A stretch of DNA of 64,000 bases from Polycyclovorans algicola TG408. Lineage in GTDB: Bacteria > Pseudomonadota > Gammaproteobacteria > Nevskiales > Nevskiaceae. Positions 25,819 to 34,333 of the stretch are shown here, piece after piece (the stretch's first letter is position 1; every line of letters begins with the position of its first letter). The DNA lies in assembly GCF_000711245.1 (NCBI RefSeq), contig NZ_JOMH01000001.1:248001-312000 (forward strand), read 5' to 3'. The notes beneath the pieces are model-generated. The model saw only the letters and a list, made by a program, of their open reading frames with translations, did not search any database and was not told the origin of the DNA. A program made the position numbers and the translations under genes.

Positions 25819-26613
25819 ATGAACTTCACCGACTTACTTGCCCGCTCTGCGGCGGATGGCGCAGCGTCGCGGGCGTTGACGGTTGGCAGCGACTGGGCAC
25901 AGGGGCGCACGCTGTTTGGCGGCGCGCAGACCGCCATCGCCGTTCACCGGCTGTCGCAACTGATGCCTGACGACGCCACGCTACGCACCGTGCAGGTGAC
26001 CTTCATCGCGCCGCTGGCGCCCGACACGCCGATACGTGTCGAGGCCAGCAAACTGCGCGAGGGGCGCTCGGCGATTCACGGTGAAGCCCGCCTGCTGGAC
26101 GCCACCGGCAACACTGCCTGTGTGGTGCTCGCCGTCTTCGGCCGGCCACGGGCTTCCGGGTTGCGGTTTGCCACCGCCATGCCGCCGGCCACTGACGAGG
26201 ACGCCCTCGAAGCGCCGTTTGTGCCTGAGCTGATGCCAAGCTTTCTTCAACATTTCAGCACACGCTGGGCGCCGGGTTGTCTGCCCTATTCCGGCGCCGC
26301 CAAGCCGGTCACCCGCGTGTGGATGGCGCACCGCGACCCCAATCCGCTGACCATCTGCCACCTGATCGCGCTGGCCGATCTGATTCCGACGCCAGCGCTG
26401 TCAACGATGAAACGTCCGGCCATGGCCAGCTCGCTGACATGGTCGCTCGATCTCCTCGACTGCGACGTCGCCTTCGCACCGACCGCGCTGTGGCGCGTCG
26501 ACGCCGAGGCCACCGATGCGGCCGACGGCTACATCAGCCAGACCGCCACCCTGTTCAATCCGGCCGGTCGCGCCGCGGCACACGCGCGCCAGACCGTGAC
26601 CGTGTTCGCCTGA
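25819..26613 (+). CDS. Acyl-CoA thioesterase family protein (TesB-like double hot-dog)
   Basis: 264 residues from ATG 25819; a longer frame upstream to 25498 has no support. The first hot-dog domain shows GRTLFGGAQTAIAVHRLSQ and VTFIAPLAPDTPIRVEASKLREGRSA, the acyl-CoA thioesterase pattern. The second domain ends SQTATLFNPAGRAAAHARQTVTVF. Members hydrolyse acyl-CoA esters to free acids and CoA. It lies 12 bp upstream of a flavodoxin-like gene, near several fatty-acid genes. Confidence 0.85.
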   Translation: MNFTDLLARSAADGAASRALTVGSDWAQGRTLFGGAQTAIAVHRLSQLMPDDATLRTVQVTFIAPLAPDTPIRVEASKLREGRSAIHGEARLLDATGNTACVVLAVFGRPRASGLRFATAMPPATDEDALEAPFVPELMPSFLQHFSTRWAPGCLPYSGAAKPVTRVWMAHRDPNPLTICHLIALADLIPTPALSTMKRPAMASSLTWSLDLLDCDVAFAPTALWRVDAEATDAADGYISQTATLFNPAGRAAAHARQTVTVFA

Positions 26614-26625
26614 GCGAATCGGCGC

Positions 26626-27081
26626 ATGTACCGGGTCCTGATCGTTTACAGCACCCAGACCGGCCGAACGCGCCAGCTGGTCGATGCCTGCGCCGAGGGC
26701 GTGACCGCCGACGACGATGTGGCGCTGAGCGTGCGCGTCGCCAGCGACGCCGGGACCGACGACCTGCTGGCCTGCGACGGGCTGATTCTGGCCACACCGG
26801 AAAACTTTGGCTACATGTCGGGACTGGTCAAAGACTTTCTCGACCGCACCTACTACCCGGCCGAAGGCAAGACCATCGCCCTGCCTTACGGTGTGATGGT
26901 GAGCTGCGGCAACGACGGCCGCGGCGCGGTATCGGCCATCGAACGTATCGCAAGCGGCTACCAATGGAAGGCCTTTGCCGAACCCCTGATTGCGCGCGGC
27001 GACCCCGATGAACAGCAACTGGCACAGGCAAGAACCCTGGGCGAGACCCTGGCGGCCGGGCTCAGCGTCGGCGCATTCTGA
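26626..27081 (+). CDS. Flavodoxin-family protein
   Basis: 151 residues. The FMN phosphate-binding loop is YSTQTGRTRQL near the N-terminus, and ATPENFGYMSGLVKDFLDRTYYP is the isoalloxazine-contact region of NADPH-dependent FMN reductase and WrbA-like flavodoxins. A cytoplasmic electron-transfer or reductase role is expected, with no partner identified. It is probably cotranscribed with the thioesterase. Confidence 0.82.
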   Translation: MYRVLIVYSTQTGRTRQLVDACAEGVTADDDVALSVRVASDAGTDDLLACDGLILATPENFGYMSGLVKDFLDRTYYPAEGKTIALPYGVMVSCGNDGRGAVSAIERIASGYQWKAFAEPLIARGDPDEQQLAQARTLGETLAAGLSVGAF

Positions 27082-27132
27082 CCACACCCGCCGCAACCGA
27101 GTTTGGCGTCGGCGCGTAACACCAACCACCGA

Positions 27133-27606
27133 ATGGAGTGCCGAGCCTTGATCTTTCGACTGCCGCGTCTGACCGTGCTGCCATTGCTGTTGTTGCTCTG
27201 CGGCCCGTCGTTCGCCGCCGAGCATCCGCAGCCCGACCCCGACCTGCCGCCAGAGCAGGTTGTGCAAGCCCAACTCGACGCGCTCAAGGCCGGCACCGAC
27301 GCCGATCTGGTGGCGGTCTACCGCTTCGCCTCGCCGGGCAACCAAGCCGCCACCGGCCCGTCAGGCCGCTTCGTGGAACTGCTGAAGCGCAGCTTCGGCA
27401 TGCTGGTGTCGCACCAGTCCGCCGAACTGGCCCCGCTGTTCCAGAACAACGACGAGGCCATGCAGCCGGTGGTGGTGGTCGACCGCGACGGCCAGACGCA
27501 CCGCTTCGTGTGGATGCTGCGCCGCTACGAACTCGAAGGCTGTGAGGGCTGTTGGTTGACCGACGGCGTGGTGCCACCCGAATCGCTGGCCGGGCCCGGG
27601 CGGTAG
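27133..27606 (+). CDS. Exported DUF4864-type protein
   Basis: 157 residues from ATG 27133; TTG 27148 has a better-spaced GGAG and is equally plausible. The N-terminal signal (LPRLTVLPLLLLLCGPSFAAE) directs export. The mature domain contains VVQAQLDALKAGTDADLVAVYRFASPGNQAATGP, typical of DUF4864, and ends with a CEGCW pair. The family is small, periplasmic and uncharacterised. It follows the flavodoxin gene by 51 bp. Confidence 0.7.
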   Translation: MECRALIFRLPRLTVLPLLLLLCGPSFAAEHPQPDPDLPPEQVVQAQLDALKAGTDADLVAVYRFASPGNQAATGPSGRFVELLKRSFGMLVSHQSAELAPLFQNNDEAMQPVVVVDRDGQTHRFVWMLRRYELEGCEGCWLTDGVVPPESLAGPGR

Positions 27607-27700
27607 CCGCAGCGGGCCGCCAAGCCTGCGACAAAACCGGTGGCGGCTGCGAGACGCGCCTGAATCTTTGACTCGCAGCAGCCCCCGAAACGACAGCGCC

Positions 27701-28669
27701 CTAAAGCGCCGCTTTCGCCGTGTCGTATTCCGCCTTGAGGCGCGCCACCAAGTCAGACGTGTGCGCCACGGTCTTGACCGCGCCGATACCCTGCCCGCAG
27801 CCCCAGATGTCTTTCCACGCCTTGGCGCTGCTACCAGAACCATCTGCAGTACCGAAATCCATTTTGCTGGGGTCGCCTTCTGGCAACTGCTCCGGGTCCA
27901 TGCCGGCGGCGCGGATCGACGGCGCCAGATAGTTGCCGTGCACCCCGGTGAACAGGCTGGAGTAAACGATGTCATCGGAGTTCGAATCGACAATCATCTG
28001 CTTGTAGCCGTCCACCGCGCGCGCCTCGGTGGTGGCGATGAACGCCGAACCGATGTACGCAAAGTCGGCACCCATGGCCTGCGCGGCCAGCACGGCACGG
28101 CCGTGGGCAATCGCGCCGCTGAGCGCCAGCGGGCCGTCGAACCATTCGCGGATTTCCTGCACCAGCGCGAAGGGGCTCTTGGTGCCGGCGTGGCCGCCAG
28201 CGCCGGTGGCCACGGCAACCAAGCCGTCAGCACCCTTCTCGATGGCCTTGTGGGCGAACTTGTTGTTGATGATGTCGTGCAGCACCACGCCGCCGTAACC
28301 GTGCGCCGCGTCATTGACGTCGGTGCGCGCACCGAGTGAGGTGATGATGACCGGCACCTTGTACTTCACGCACAAATCCATGTCGTGGTCGAGACGGTTA
28401 TTCGACTTGTGCACGATCTGGTTGATGGCAAAGGGTGCTGACGGCGCCTCGGGGTTCGCCCTGTCGTAGGCCGCAAGGGTTTCGGTGATTTCGGCCAGCC
28501 ATTCGTCGAGCTGCGCGGCCGGTCGGGCGTTGAGCGCTGGCATGGCGCCGATGATGCCGGCCTGGCATTGGGCAATGACCAGCTTCGGCCAACTGATGAT
28601 GAACAGCGGCGAGCCAATGACGGGCAAGCGCACACGACGCAGCGCGTCAGGCAAGGCGGGACGGGACAT
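27701..28669 (-). CDS. NAD(P)H-dependent flavin oxidoreductase, nitronate monooxygenase family
   Basis: 322 residues from ATG 28669. The FMN-binding pattern includes LVAVATGAGGHAGTKSPFALV and GADFAYIGSAFIATTEA, and the N-terminus RLPVIGSPLFIISWPKLVIAQ is the TIM-barrel start. The family includes nitronate monooxygenases and several uncharacterised 2-nitropropane-dioxygenase-like enzymes. It lies 26 bp downstream of the dienoyl-CoA isomerase-like gene on the same strand, so a role in lipid metabolism is plausible. Confidence 0.87.
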   Translation of the reverse strand: MSRPALPDALRRVRLPVIGSPLFIISWPKLVIAQCQAGIIGAMPALNARPAAQLDEWLAEITETLAAYDRANPEAPSAPFAINQIVHKSNNRLDHDMDLCVKYKVPVIITSLGARTDVNDAAHGYGGVVLHDIINNKFAHKAIEKGADGLVAVATGAGGHAGTKSPFALVQEIREWFDGPLALSGAIAHGRAVLAAQAMGADFAYIGSAFIATTEARAVDGYKQMIVDSNSDDIVYSSLFTGVHGNYLAPSIRAAGMDPEQLPEGDPSKMDFGTADGSGSSAKAWKDIWGCGQGIGAVKTVAHTSDLVARLKAEYDTAKAAL

Positions 28670-28695
28670 GAATACCTCGACGAAAGTGGAAGAAA

Positions 28696-29511
28696 TCAGT
28701 TTTTGCGGGTACGGGCGCGCAGCGGTGCCAGCACCGCGTCCATGTTGGGTGAGAAGCCCACGGTGGCATTCCACTCGGCCGCCTGGACCAGCCCCTCGGC
28801 GACGCTGTGATCGCGGGCGTACAGCAGACTCTGCTTGACGCCGCGCACGGCACGCGCCGGCTTGGCGGCAATGGTGTTGGCCAGCGCGCTCACATGGGCA
28901 TGAAGCGCCTCACGATCGGGCAGCACTGCGCCGACCAGTCCCAGCCGCGCGGCCTTGGCGGCATCGAAGGTTTCGGCGGTGAATGACAGCTCGGTGAGTG
29001 CCGCCAGGCCAATCACATGCCGTAGGCGCTGCGTGGTGCCCACGTCAGCGATGATGCCCACATCGACTTCCTTGATGCAGAACTTCGCGTCGGCGGCGGC
29101 GTAGCGCATGTCGCAGGCGGCGATCAGGTCGACGCCGCCGCCGATGCAGGCGCCGTGGACGGCGGCAATCACCGGCACGCGCAACAACTCCAGCGACGAA
29201 ATGCTGGCCTGCAGGCGGAAGATTTCGTCGCGGACCCGCTCGCGTCCATCCTCAAGCTGCTCGGCGTCATTCATCATCGCCAGGATGCCTTCGAGCATGT
29301 CCAGCGTGATACCGCCGCAAAAATGCTTGCCCTCGGCCGCGAGAACCGCGACGCGCAGGGCGTCCTGCTGATTGAGCCACGCGACAACCTGCGGCAGCTC
29401 ATCCCAGAACGACGCGGCAAGGGCATTGGCCTGCTTCGGCTGGGCGAGCATGATCCACGCCACCGGGCCGTCAAAACGAACTTGAAAGAACTGCCAATCG
29501 GGCGAGGTCAT
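28696..29511 (-). CDS. Enoyl-CoA hydratase/isomerase, delta3,5-delta2,4-dienoyl-CoA isomerase-like
   Basis: 271 residues from ATG 29511 (ATG 29517 possible). The crotonase fold shows AAEGKHFCGGITLDML and the oxyanion-hole HGACIGGGVDLIAACDMRYA. The stretch KEVDVGIIADVGTTQRL, with an acidic residue in the second half of the active site, matches mammalian ECH1-type dienoyl-CoA isomerases rather than plain hydratases. It would help degrade fatty acids with odd-position double bonds. It is upstream of the flavin oxidoreductase. Confidence 0.85.
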   Translation of the reverse strand: MTSPDWQFFQVRFDGPVAWIMLAQPKQANALAASFWDELPQVVAWLNQQDALRVAVLAAEGKHFCGGITLDMLEGILAMMNDAEQLEDGRERVRDEIFRLQASISSLELLRVPVIAAVHGACIGGGVDLIAACDMRYAAADAKFCIKEVDVGIIADVGTTQRLRHVIGLAALTELSFTAETFDAAKAARLGLVGAVLPDREALHAHVSALANTIAAKPARAVRGVKQSLLYARDHSVAEGLVQAAEWNATVGFSPNMDAVLAPLRARTRKN

Positions 29512-29610
29512 GCGCACGTCCTCCAGCGCTAGCCGCGCCTGTTTGAGTGAATGGTTTTTCGCATCATAGCCAAGCTGCCACCACCCACTTTGGGTTGGGC
29601 GTCGACCCGC

Positions 29611-30852
29611 CTAAAACTGACGCCCAAAGCTGATGCCAAACATGTGCATCTTGGTGCGAGCCGACGCATCGCCGCCACCGAACGCATCCGGCACGGAATC
29701 GACACCGAGCTGAAATTGGGTGGGGGAGTAGGCGCTGTATCCGGTGACCTGCCAGCGCTCGAAGGCGTATCGCACGCCGGCCGTGTAGTGCATTCGCAAG
29801 GTCCCGGGCGCCAACATGTTGAGGAACATCTCGTCTCCCGGGATCAGCCGCGTGGCATGACTCCCGCCAGCCATGAGGCGCAGCGCCGGCGTGGCCTGCC
29901 AAGCGACGCCCACCTTGTAAATATTCTGGTCGCGCCACCCGAACCCGGGGCCATCATCAGCACCAAACTGCGCCCCTGCTTCCAGTCGGGCAATGCTGTT
30001 GCCGTAGCCCACTTCGGAGGCGTACTCAACGCGCTGCGCCTCCACCGCTACCGTCCAATCAGCATGGGGTGTGAACGACAGGCCGCCGCCCCACACTGCA
30101 GGGGTTTGGAGTCGCCCCTGATCGGGTAAAAGCCCCGAATAGCGCTTGATACGTTCGGTGAACGTGCGGGTCCGGTAAGAGAGTGCGGCGTTCAGCCACG
30201 GGGTGAGCTCGCCGTGCCAGGCCCAGGTAAAGCTCACGCCATACGCTTCGCCGTGACCCGTGTCGGAGAAGCGATCCGGGTTTTCCGATGCCGCGCCGAA
30301 GACCTGCAGACCCTTGAGCTCCAACACCTGATAAGCCGGGTTGATGCTGAAGCCGATCAACTGCCCCGCCACAGGCTCGTAAGCGCCCGCAAAGGCGATG
30401 CCGCTTTGCACCAGGCCGAGGCTGCCGCGGCGCTCCGCGCCGAAGCGCTCGTAGGGACTTCGGGTGAAGTCGGTCCCCAAACCCGCACTGAAGGCGCTCA
30501 TTCCCACCGTTATGGCGGGTGAAAGTCGCTTCGAATAGCCGATTTGTGGAATCGGGTAGTGGCGAACCCGGTTGGCCTTGAAACGGTCGTCCGGTCCGGC
30601 CGCATTGTTATCGAGACCTGCCGTTCCCGACACCCAGATGTAATCAAGACCGATGTCCAAGCGGTCACCGACGCGCTGTAGCAGCGCCGGATTGGAAAAC
30701 GCCACGTAGGTCTCACTGATCGACGTAAACGCAATGCCACCCATGCCCTGCGATTCAATACCCTGCCCGTGCGTGAAGATGCCGTACGCGCCCTGCACCG
30801 CAAGCGGCGCTGACAACGCCAGTGCCGCCAAACCCATTGCCGCAGACCGCAT
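29611..30852 (-). CDS. FadL/OmpP1/TodX-family outer-membrane transporter
   Basis: 413 residues from ATG 30852. The signal peptide (MRSAAMGLAALALSAPLAVQG) is followed by GIFTHGQGIESQGMGGIAFTS, the FadL N-terminal hatch pattern. The remainder is a beta-barrel of alternating aromatic and polar strands ending in Phe. These channels import long-chain fatty acids and other hydrophobic compounds. It faces away from the acyl-CoA synthetase gene, which starts about 157 bp further on, in keeping with uptake followed by activation. Confidence 0.88.
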   Translation of the reverse strand: MRSAAMGLAALALSAPLAVQGAYGIFTHGQGIESQGMGGIAFTSISETYVAFSNPALLQRVGDRLDIGLDYIWVSGTAGLDNNAAGPDDRFKANRVRHYPIPQIGYSKRLSPAITVGMSAFSAGLGTDFTRSPYERFGAERRGSLGLVQSGIAFAGAYEPVAGQLIGFSINPAYQVLELKGLQVFGAASENPDRFSDTGHGEAYGVSFTWAWHGELTPWLNAALSYRTRTFTERIKRYSGLLPDQGRLQTPAVWGGGLSFTPHADWTVAVEAQRVEYASEVGYGNSIARLEAGAQFGADDGPGFGWRDQNIYKVGVAWQATPALRLMAGGSHATRLIPGDEMFLNMLAPGTLRMHYTAGVRYAFERWQVTGYSAYSPTQFQLGVDSVPDAFGGGDASARTKMHMFGISFGRQF

Positions 30853-31009
30853 CGTTTTTCTCCCGAGACCTATCTCACGTAGCAACGCTACGCAGTTTGT
30901 AAGGCGGCGAGCATACGGCTTTTGGCTGGCGACCTGCCCATACGGGCTGGTCGACGCCGCCTTGGCCGGCTGCTATCAAGACAAGACGAAAAAACAAGAG
31001 GGAATCTTG

Positions 31010-32662
31010 ATGCCCGCGTACGCCAAAGGCCGCACCGACACTCCGCAGCTTGAACAAACCATCGGCGAGAATTTCGAGGCCACCGTGGCACGGCTGCCCG
31101 ACCAAGAGGCACTGGTCATGCCGCACCAGCAAATCCGCTGGACTTATCGCCAATTCAACGATGCCGTCGACCGTGTGGCGCGGGGACTGTTGGCACGCGG
31201 CTTCGAAGTCGGCGAGCGTATCGGCGTCTGGGCCCCCAATCTGGTCGAGTGGATCCTCATGCAGTACGCAACCGCCAAGGTCGGCGTGATTCAGGTCAAC
31301 ATCAACCCAGCGTACCGGTCTGGCGAATTGGCCTTTGCCCTCAAGCATTCGGGCTGCAAAGGGCTGGTGGCGGCAAAGCGTTTCAAGACCAGCGACTACG
31401 TCCAGATGCTGGGCAGCGTGCGCGACCAGTGCCCGGCGCTGACCGAGGTCATCTTCATTGATGATGCCGACCAGCCCGGTGACTGGGCGCAGCTGCTCAC
31501 CGATGGCGAAGCGGTGCCGCAATCTGCAGTGGCGGCGCGCATGGCAACGCTCAAGCCCGATGACGCCATCAACATTCAATACACCTCCGGTACCACCGGC
31601 GCCCCCAAGGGCGCGACGCTGTCGCACCGGAACATTCTCAACAACGCCTACTTTGACGGCCTGACCATGCACATCCGGCAGGACGACCGCTTCTGCGTGC
31701 CGGTGCCGTTCTATCACTGCGCCGGCATGGTTTGCGGCAACCTTCTGTGCACGGTATTCGGCGCCACGCTGGTGGTGCCCGCCGCCGCCTTCGACCCCGG
31801 CGAAACCCTGCGGGTGATTGCCGCCGAGCGCTGCACCGGCACCATGTGCGTGCCGACCATGCACATCGCGATGATGGCGCACCCCGACTTCGAGAAGACC
31901 GACAAATCGTCGCTGCGCACCGGCACCATCGGCGGCTCGCCGTGCCCGGTGGAGGTGATGAAGCGGCTGGTCACCGACTTCAATATGCCGGACATCACCA
32001 TCGTCTATGGCATGACCGAGACCTCACCCATTGCCACCCAGACCTGGGTGGACGACCCCATCGACAAACGCGTCGGCAGCGTCGGCCGGGTGCACCCGCA
32101 TGTTGAGATTCGTATCGCTGATCCCGAGACTGGCGCGGTCTGCGATTACAACGTGCCGGGCGAATTCCAGACCCGCGGCTATTCAGTGATGCTCGGCTAC
32201 TGGGGCGACGAAAAACGCACCCGCGAGGCGATCACCGATGACGGTTGGATGCGCACCGGCGACATCGCGGTGATGGACGAGAAGGGGTACGTCAACGTGG
32301 TCGGTCGCATCAAGGACATGATCATTCGCGGCGGCGAGAACATCTATCCGCGCGAGGTTGAGGAGTTCCTCTACAGTCACCCCGACATCCAGGACGTGCA
32401 GATCATCGGCGTGCCCGACGACAAGTTTGGCGAAGAGGTCTTGGCCAGCATCATCATGAAGCCTGACCGGCCACCGCTGACCCTGGAGGCCCTGAAAGCC
32501 TTTTGCAAAGACCGGCTGGCCCACTACAAGGTGCCACGCTATCTGGAGATCGTCAGCGAGTACCCGATGACCGTCACCGGCAAGGTGCGCAAGGTTGAAA
32601 TGCGCGCCCAGGCGGTCGAGAAGCTCAACCTGCAGAAGGCTGCCGCCGCACAAACCTCCTAA
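31010..32662 (+). CDS. Fatty-acid/aromatic acyl-CoA synthetase (AMP-binding)
   Basis: 550 residues from ATG 31010, with AGAGGGA ahead of it. The AMP-binding P-loop is IQYTSGTTGAPKGATLSHRN; later motifs are YGMTETSPIATQ, YSVMLGYWGD and the hinge/catalytic GRIKDMIIRGGENIYPREVEEF, ending with the acylating Lys region PMTVTGKVRKVEMR. It activates a carboxylic acid to its CoA thioester; relatives act on medium/long-chain fatty acids. The divergent FadL gene suggests fatty-acid use. Confidence 0.92.
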   Translation: MPAYAKGRTDTPQLEQTIGENFEATVARLPDQEALVMPHQQIRWTYRQFNDAVDRVARGLLARGFEVGERIGVWAPNLVEWILMQYATAKVGVIQVNINPAYRSGELAFALKHSGCKGLVAAKRFKTSDYVQMLGSVRDQCPALTEVIFIDDADQPGDWAQLLTDGEAVPQSAVAARMATLKPDDAINIQYTSGTTGAPKGATLSHRNILNNAYFDGLTMHIRQDDRFCVPVPFYHCAGMVCGNLLCTVFGATLVVPAAAFDPGETLRVIAAERCTGTMCVPTMHIAMMAHPDFEKTDKSSLRTGTIGGSPCPVEVMKRLVTDFNMPDITIVYGMTETSPIATQTWVDDPIDKRVGSVGRVHPHVEIRIADPETGAVCDYNVPGEFQTRGYSVMLGYWGDEKRTREAITDDGWMRTGDIAVMDEKGYVNVVGRIKDMIIRGGENIYPREVEEFLYSHPDIQDVQIIGVPDDKFGEEVLASIIMKPDRPPLTLEALKAFCKDRLAHYKVPRYLEIVSEYPMTVTGKVRKVEMRAQAVEKLNLQKAAAAQTS

Positions 32663-32690
32663 AGCCTTGTTAAAAGCGCTGCACTAGCGC

Positions 32691-32723
32691 CCGTCATGCC
32701 GCCCGTCACCGGCGGCATGACGG
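32691..32723. terminator. Strong hairpin between convergent genes
   Basis: CCGTCATGCCGCC (32691-32703) and GGCGGCATGACGG (32711-32723) form a perfect 13-bp stem with a seven-base loop. There is no T-run, so it may act as a transcript-stabilising or repeat-type hairpin instead of a classic terminator. A GCGCTGC-containing repeat motif lies just upstream (32670-32685). Confidence 0.6.
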
Positions 32724-32731
32724 TTCGACGC

Positions 32732-33079
32732 TCAGGCTGCGGCGTTGTAAAGCAACACCAGACCCACCACCCCGACGCTGCCGTGACCCAGCGCCAGCCA
32801 CAGCGGCGCCTTGTCTTTGAACAGCACGCGGAAAAACAGCAGGCCGCCGATCAGACCCGCCGTGAGCACGCCAAACGCCCACCACGCCAGCTCGGGCGTC
32901 TGCGCTTCACCCCACAGGTTCACGGTGAACAGTGCGCCGACCGCCACCAGCGCAAACAGGCCGTGCCCCATGCTGATGGCGCGCGGGATGGGCCGCTTGG
33001 TGGCGATCATGCCCACCATCAAACTGCCGCCTGCCGCCACGGCCAGAAACCACCAGAACATCACCATCCACGGACTCAT
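32732..33079 (-). CDS. Small four-helix membrane protein, unrecognised
   Basis: 115 residues from ATG 33079, which has GAGGAGA at a normal distance. The protein is almost entirely hydrophobic, with four predicted transmembrane helices beginning near residues 4, 32, 57 and 88. Conserved-looking polar features are the HGLF and HGS motifs in the second and fourth helices. No family could be assigned. It is convergent with the acyl-CoA synthetase gene. Confidence 0.7.
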   Translation of the reverse strand: MSPWMVMFWWFLAVAAGGSLMVGMIATKRPIPRAISMGHGLFALVAVGALFTVNLWGEAQTPELAWWAFGVLTAGLIGGLLFFRVLFKDKAPLWLALGHGSVGVVGLVLLYNAAA

Positions 33080-33381
33080 GTTTGTCTCCTCGGTTTTTGT
33101 GGTGAACTTTCGGCGTGAACAAACCGCAATCACCCCGACCCGAAACCCAGTGTAGTGCTTCACGTCTACGGGATGAATTCACGCACTCAATGCTGCGTAA
33201 CAGACCGCAGCGTGACCCGACGGCGCGTGAGAGGCGCCGGCATAAAGACGGGTTGCACGCGTCCGACACTTCGCAGCAAGAACCATCAGAGCAGCGCGAC
33301 ACCCGCCCGACAGCGCATTTCATGAAAAGTGGTGCCCATTTTTCTGACGACAGGCCGCGCCGGCAGGCTTGATCAGGGCCA
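33080..33381. other. Intergenic stretch without recognised genes
   Basis: About 300 bp between the small membrane protein and the desaturase. The short open frame at 33115-33372 (+) has no Shine-Dalgarno, no family resemblance and an unlikely composition. No RNA gene or clear terminator was seen; it presumably holds the promoter of the membrane-protein gene. Confidence 0.6.
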
Positions 33382-34266
33382 TCAGGCCCGTGAGGCGCGA
33401 CCGACCCACGGCACCTCGTGGGTGCCCAGGGCCTTCCATTCGTCCCGGTTCTGCGCCCAGATGGTGGCGTAGCGATAAAACGGCACGCTGGGAAACAGGT
33501 GATGCACCACGTGCATGTTCTGGTGCAGAAACGCCCAGCGCATGAACGGCTCACCGCCCCTGCGCACATTGGTCGCCGCATACGGGTTGTGCGCCTGCAC
33601 CACCTCGTGAGGGTGGTGTGGCAGGTAGTTGAATGCAAAGGCCAGCCAGGGCAGCGCGATGCGGGACGGAATCAACCAGTACAAGGTTGCCTCCCAACCC
33701 CAGCCGGTCAGCCAGGCGGCGGTGTAGCCACCGGCCAGCAGCAGGAAGAACCCAACCATCTCAACCCATGTCGCCAGCGAGATATTGCGCCAGTCCCGAA
33801 AAATCCGGACCGCGTAGGCCAGATCGACGGTGATCCACTGCAGCGGCAGCATCCACCAGCGGCCGTGGCCACTCCATAGATCGGGATCATGATCAAGTTC
33901 GTTGGTGCGGCGATGATGGGCGAAATGCACATGGCGAAAGGCTTTGCAGATGCCCACCGGGCCGAGGAAGGCCCCCGAAATACCGGCGATCAGGTCGTTG
34001 AGGCGTGGATAGGCGCGCGTCACCGAGCGGTGCACGCCGTCGTGCAGCACGGTGAAGTGGACGAACGCGGCGATGCTCAGAATGACCACCGCCAACGCCG
34101 GGTGCACATTGTCCCGCACCGCCAGCGCGATGGTGCCCAGCGACACTGCCAACGTGATTACGAACAGGGCAATCGTCGGCCAGGCCACGGGCGGCGTCTG
34201 GTAGAGCGGCGTCTTCGGCAGCTTCGGGCGCGGGGCGGCCGCGACAGGGTTCGGGATAGTGCTCAT
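33382..34266 (-). CDS. Fatty acid desaturase / carotene hydroxylase-like membrane di-iron enzyme
   Basis: 294 residues from ATG 34266. The three histidine clusters of membrane desaturases are present: VLHDGVHRS, HVHFAHHRR and HQNMHVVHHLF, along with a NYLPHHPHE motif. Four hydrophobic segments surround them. Enzymes of this fold desaturate or hydroxylate lipids, or hydroxylate carotenoids. The substrate cannot be told from the sequence, but the lipid-rich neighbourhood favours an acyl chain. Confidence 0.85.
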   Translation of the reverse strand: MSTIPNPVAAAPRPKLPKTPLYQTPPVAWPTIALFVITLAVSLGTIALAVRDNVHPALAVVILSIAAFVHFTVLHDGVHRSVTRAYPRLNDLIAGISGAFLGPVGICKAFRHVHFAHHRRTNELDHDPDLWSGHGRWWMLPLQWITVDLAYAVRIFRDWRNISLATWVEMVGFFLLLAGGYTAAWLTGWGWEATLYWLIPSRIALPWLAFAFNYLPHHPHEVVQAHNPYAATNVRRGGEPFMRWAFLHQNMHVVHHLFPSVPFYRYATIWAQNRDEWKALGTHEVPWVGRASRA

Positions 34267-34333
34267 GCGCAAATAATGTACCGAACGTTTTATTCCGACA
34301 AGCGCGCGCCGGTATGGCGCGCGCGCAGCTTTC

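Noticed and set aside
27607-27700. Terminator between the convergent DUF4864 and flavin-oxidoreductase genes.
   Set aside because: GC-rich, but no stem followed by a T-run could be found.
33115-33372. Possible 85-residue gene in the intergenic gap.
   Set aside because: No ribosome-binding site, no family pattern and charged low-complexity content.
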